Source: Comamonadaceae bacterium
GTDB lineage: Bacteria; Pseudomonadota; Gammaproteobacteria; Burkholderiales; Burkholderiaceae_C
Reading direction: 5' to 3'
NCBI GenBank assembly: GCA_947494405.1
Contig: CANLWQ010000098.1
Span: 1 to 7,341, forward strand
Length of the DNA: 7,341 bases
Below, in pieces: positions 6,200 to 7,341 of this stretch (the first letter of the stretch is position 1; each line of letters opens with the position of its first letter). The translations under genes were made by a program, and so were the position numbers. The notes under the pieces were generated by a model. That model worked only from the letters and a program-made list of their open reading frames with translations, ran no database searches and was not told the origin of the DNA.

Positions 6200-7095
6200 C
6201 TGTTGGTAAGCGTAAAACCCGCTTGACTGTCTTGTCCCATGAGCTGCACCATTTGTGGCAGTGCCGCTTGCAAATCCTCTTGCAAGCTAAAGGGTGGATT
6301 GATAACCACCACGCCACTTTCAACCAAACCCAAACGTTTGACCGGGTCGCCTGTCACCGCTTCGGGCCGTTGCGCACCGGAGCGAATTCGTAAGGTGGCA
6401 TGCAGCCAAGGACGATTCGATTGACGCGCCAAATTTGTTAAGTGTCTGGGCAGGCTGTGTGCCTGTGGGCGGGGAATGATGGGGTACCAAATCACAAAAG
6501 TGCCGGTTGCAAAACGCTGCAAACCTGTTGAAACGGCGACCACCACCCGTTCGTAGTCCAATTTGATTTCATAACTGGGGTCAATGAAAACCAAGCCTCG
6601 CCGTGTTGTGGGCGGCAGGTATTTAGGCAGCCCTAAAAAACCATCTTCATTCATGACCATGGTTTGCCGGCCCGCTTGCAAGGCTTCCACATTCGCCACC
6701 AAAGTGCGGATATCGGTGGGATGCAACTCGAACAATTTCAGTTTGTCTTGTTCACGCAACAGGTGATGGGCGATAAAGGGCGAGCCTGGGTAGTGCACCA
6801 TGCCCCCTTGTGGGTTGAAGTGGTCAAGCACGGCGCGATAGGCAAGCAAAGCGGGCGCCATGGGACCGGCTAACTTGGATTTGTTGCGCAAAAGTGCTAA
6901 CAAACCTTCTTGTGCTTCACCACTTTGCTTGGCGTCAGGGCTGTCAAGCTTGTACAAACCCGGTCCGCTGTGGGTATCAATCGCGGTGTAACCCACGTCT
7001 TTTTGTGCAAGATAGTTCATTGCGGATATCAGAACCGTGTGTTTTAAGACATCGGCATGGTTTCCAGCATGAAAGGCGTGACGGTAACTGAACAT
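6196..7095 (-). CDS. rlmJ: 23S rRNA (adenine(2030)-N6)-methyltransferase RlmJ
   Basis: SAM-dependent enzyme that methylates N6 of A2030 (E. coli numbering) in 23S rRNA, formerly YhiR. It is 299 aa against about 280 in E. coli. The N-terminus MFSYRHAFHAGNHADVLKHTVL is nearly identical to the family hallmark (Tyr4, His6 and Lys18 are functional in E. coli). It continues with DTHSGPGLYKL (40-50), HYPGSPFIA (101-109), LREQDKLKLFELHP (113-126), the catalytic motif IV at 172-175 (DPSY), RFATGTFVIWYPI (194-206) and a late VVINPPF (263-269). Motif IV is DPPY in E. coli RlmJ, so residue 174 is a Pro-to-Ser change. The ATG at 7095 fits the conserved N-terminus, though the Shine-Dalgarno is weak. The TAG stop is 68 nt before paaA, inside the palindrome, with no terminator between, so read-through into paa is possible. 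Confidence 0.96.
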   Translation of the reverse strand: MFSYRHAFHAGNHADVLKHTVLISAMNYLAQKDVGYTAIDTHSGPGLYKLDSPDAKQSGEAQEGLLALLRNKSKLAGPMAPALLAYRAVLDHFNPQGGMVHYPGSPFIAHHLLREQDKLKLFELHPTDIRTLVANVEALQAGRQTMVMNEDGFLGLPKYLPPTTRRGLVFIDPSYEIKLDYERVVVAVSTGLQRFATGTFVIWYPIIPRPQAHSLPRHLTNLARQSNRPWLHATLRIRSGAQRPEAVTGDPVKRLGLVESGVVVINPPFSLQEDLQAALPQMVQLMGQDSQAGFTLTNS

Positions 7096-7149
7096 GCGCT
7101 ATGGTAACTCGCAGACAAGCAATTACACAGAAGCAAGGTTGAAATGGCA

Positions 7150-7155
7150 TAGAAT
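7150..7155 (+). promoter_or_regulatory. Possible -10 element of the rplM promoter
   Basis: TAGAAT lies about 117 nt upstream of the rplM ATG, in the gap between the divergent rlmJ and rplM genes. I cannot find a good -35 at the right spacing, so this is a weak call. If correct, transcription starts near 7162 and the rplM leader is about 110 nt long, enough for regulatory structure. Confidence 0.3.
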
Positions 7156-7161
7156 GTCAGG

Positions 7162-7191
7162 CTTCGCAGCGAACAGGGCCCCGCGGCGAAG
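7162..7191 (+). other. Possible hairpin at the 5' end of the rplM leader
   Basis: CTTCGC (7162-7167) can pair with GCGAAG (7186-7191) around an 18-nt loop that contains the self-complementary GGGCCC. A short TTTT run follows at 7192-7195. It would sit at the start of the predicted rplM mRNA. Ribosomal protein leaders often fold for feedback control, but I do not recognise this as a named motif, and six pairs with a large loop is modest evidence. Confidence 0.3.
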
Positions 7192-7262
7192 TTTTCATCC
7201 CCACCTAAGAGATTCCCAGCAGAGGAACACCGACCGTGGAAAAGGGCCCCACAACCCACTCT

Positions 7263-7266
7263 AGGA
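7263..7266 (+). promoter_or_regulatory. Shine-Dalgarno of rplM
   Basis: AGGA, 5 nt upstream of the ATG at 7272. It supports starting L13 at MSTFSAKP, which matches the usual N-terminus of the family. Confidence 0.6.
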
Positions 7267-7271
7267 AACAC

Positions 7272-7341
7272 ATGTCCACTTTCAGCGCAAAACCCGCTGA
7301 CGTGACGCATGAGTGGTTTGTGATTGACGCCACCGATAAGG
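7272..7341 (+). CDS. rplM: 50S ribosomal protein L13, 5' fragment
   Basis: Large-subunit protein that binds 23S rRNA early in 50S assembly. Only 23 codons and one base are inside the window: [23 protein letters not shown]. They align directly with the E. coli L13 N-terminus ([23 protein letters not shown]). The gene is cut by the right edge, and in nearly all bacteria it is followed by rpsI (S9), which would lie outside. It is divergent from rlmJ. An in-frame GTG at 7236 with its own AGAGGA is a possible but less likely longer start. Confidence 0.93.
   Translation, partial: MSTFSAKPADVTHEWFVIDATDK

Noticed and set aside
1..7341. Search for tRNAs, rRNA, CRISPR arrays, IS elements, phage genes, integration sites and defence-system genes
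   Set aside because: By eye, no spaced direct repeats, transposase or integrase motifs, or tRNA-like cloverleaf sequences are visible. Nearly all of the window is assigned to conserved metabolic or ribosomal genes.

Overview
The window is a compact, almost fully coding piece of a chromosome from a betaproteobacterium, most likely Burkholderiales and probably Comamonadaceae. The evidence is protein similarity (AhcY, TlyA, MetF, PaaABCDE, RlmJ and L13 all read as betaproteobacterial forms), the ahcY-tlyA-metF order typical of that group, and a moderate GC content judged by eye. A genus such as Limnohabitans or Rhodoferax is only a guess. I saw no IS element, phage gene, tRNA, rRNA or CRISPR array, and no gene-free stretch over 300 bases.

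Left third, + strand (1-2445): the 3' part of ahcY (S-adenosylhomocysteine hydrolase), then tlyA (S4-domain rRNA 2'-O-methyltransferase), then metF (5,10-methylenetetrahydrofolate reductase). The genes are 1 nt apart or overlap by 4 nt. The cluster joins removal of S-adenosylhomocysteine, supply of methyl groups for methionine resynthesis, and one SAM-using rRNA methyltransferase.

Middle (2449-6127), - strand: a complete phenylacetyl-CoA 1,2-epoxidase operon, transcribed paaA-paaB-paaC-paaD-paaE. PaaA is the di-iron catalytic subunit, PaaC its structural partner, PaaB a small bridging subunit, PaaE the FAD/2Fe-2S reductase, and PaaD a DUF59-type maturation factor. The first four genes are joined by 1-4 nt overlaps, and paaE follows after 7 nt. 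paaE converges on metF with only 3 nt between the stop codons. In front of paaA lie a credible extended -10 promoter and, just upstream, a 24-bp imperfect palindrome that overlaps the rlmJ stop codon and looks like a repressor operator (PaaR-type is my inference). None of the other phenylacetate genes (ligase, isomerase, ring hydrolase, beta-oxidation) is in the window.

Right end: rlmJ (23S rRNA adenine-N6 methyltransferase) on the - strand, upstream of paaA in the same direction. It is divergent from rplM (ribosomal protein L13) on the + strand, of which only the first 23 codons are present. The 176-nt region between them holds a possible rplM promoter and a structured leader.

All genes belong to known families. 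I found no undescribed system. The most useful leads are the paaA operator/promoter arrangement, the isolation of the epoxidase genes between housekeeping loci, and the rplM leader with its upstream in-frame GTG.
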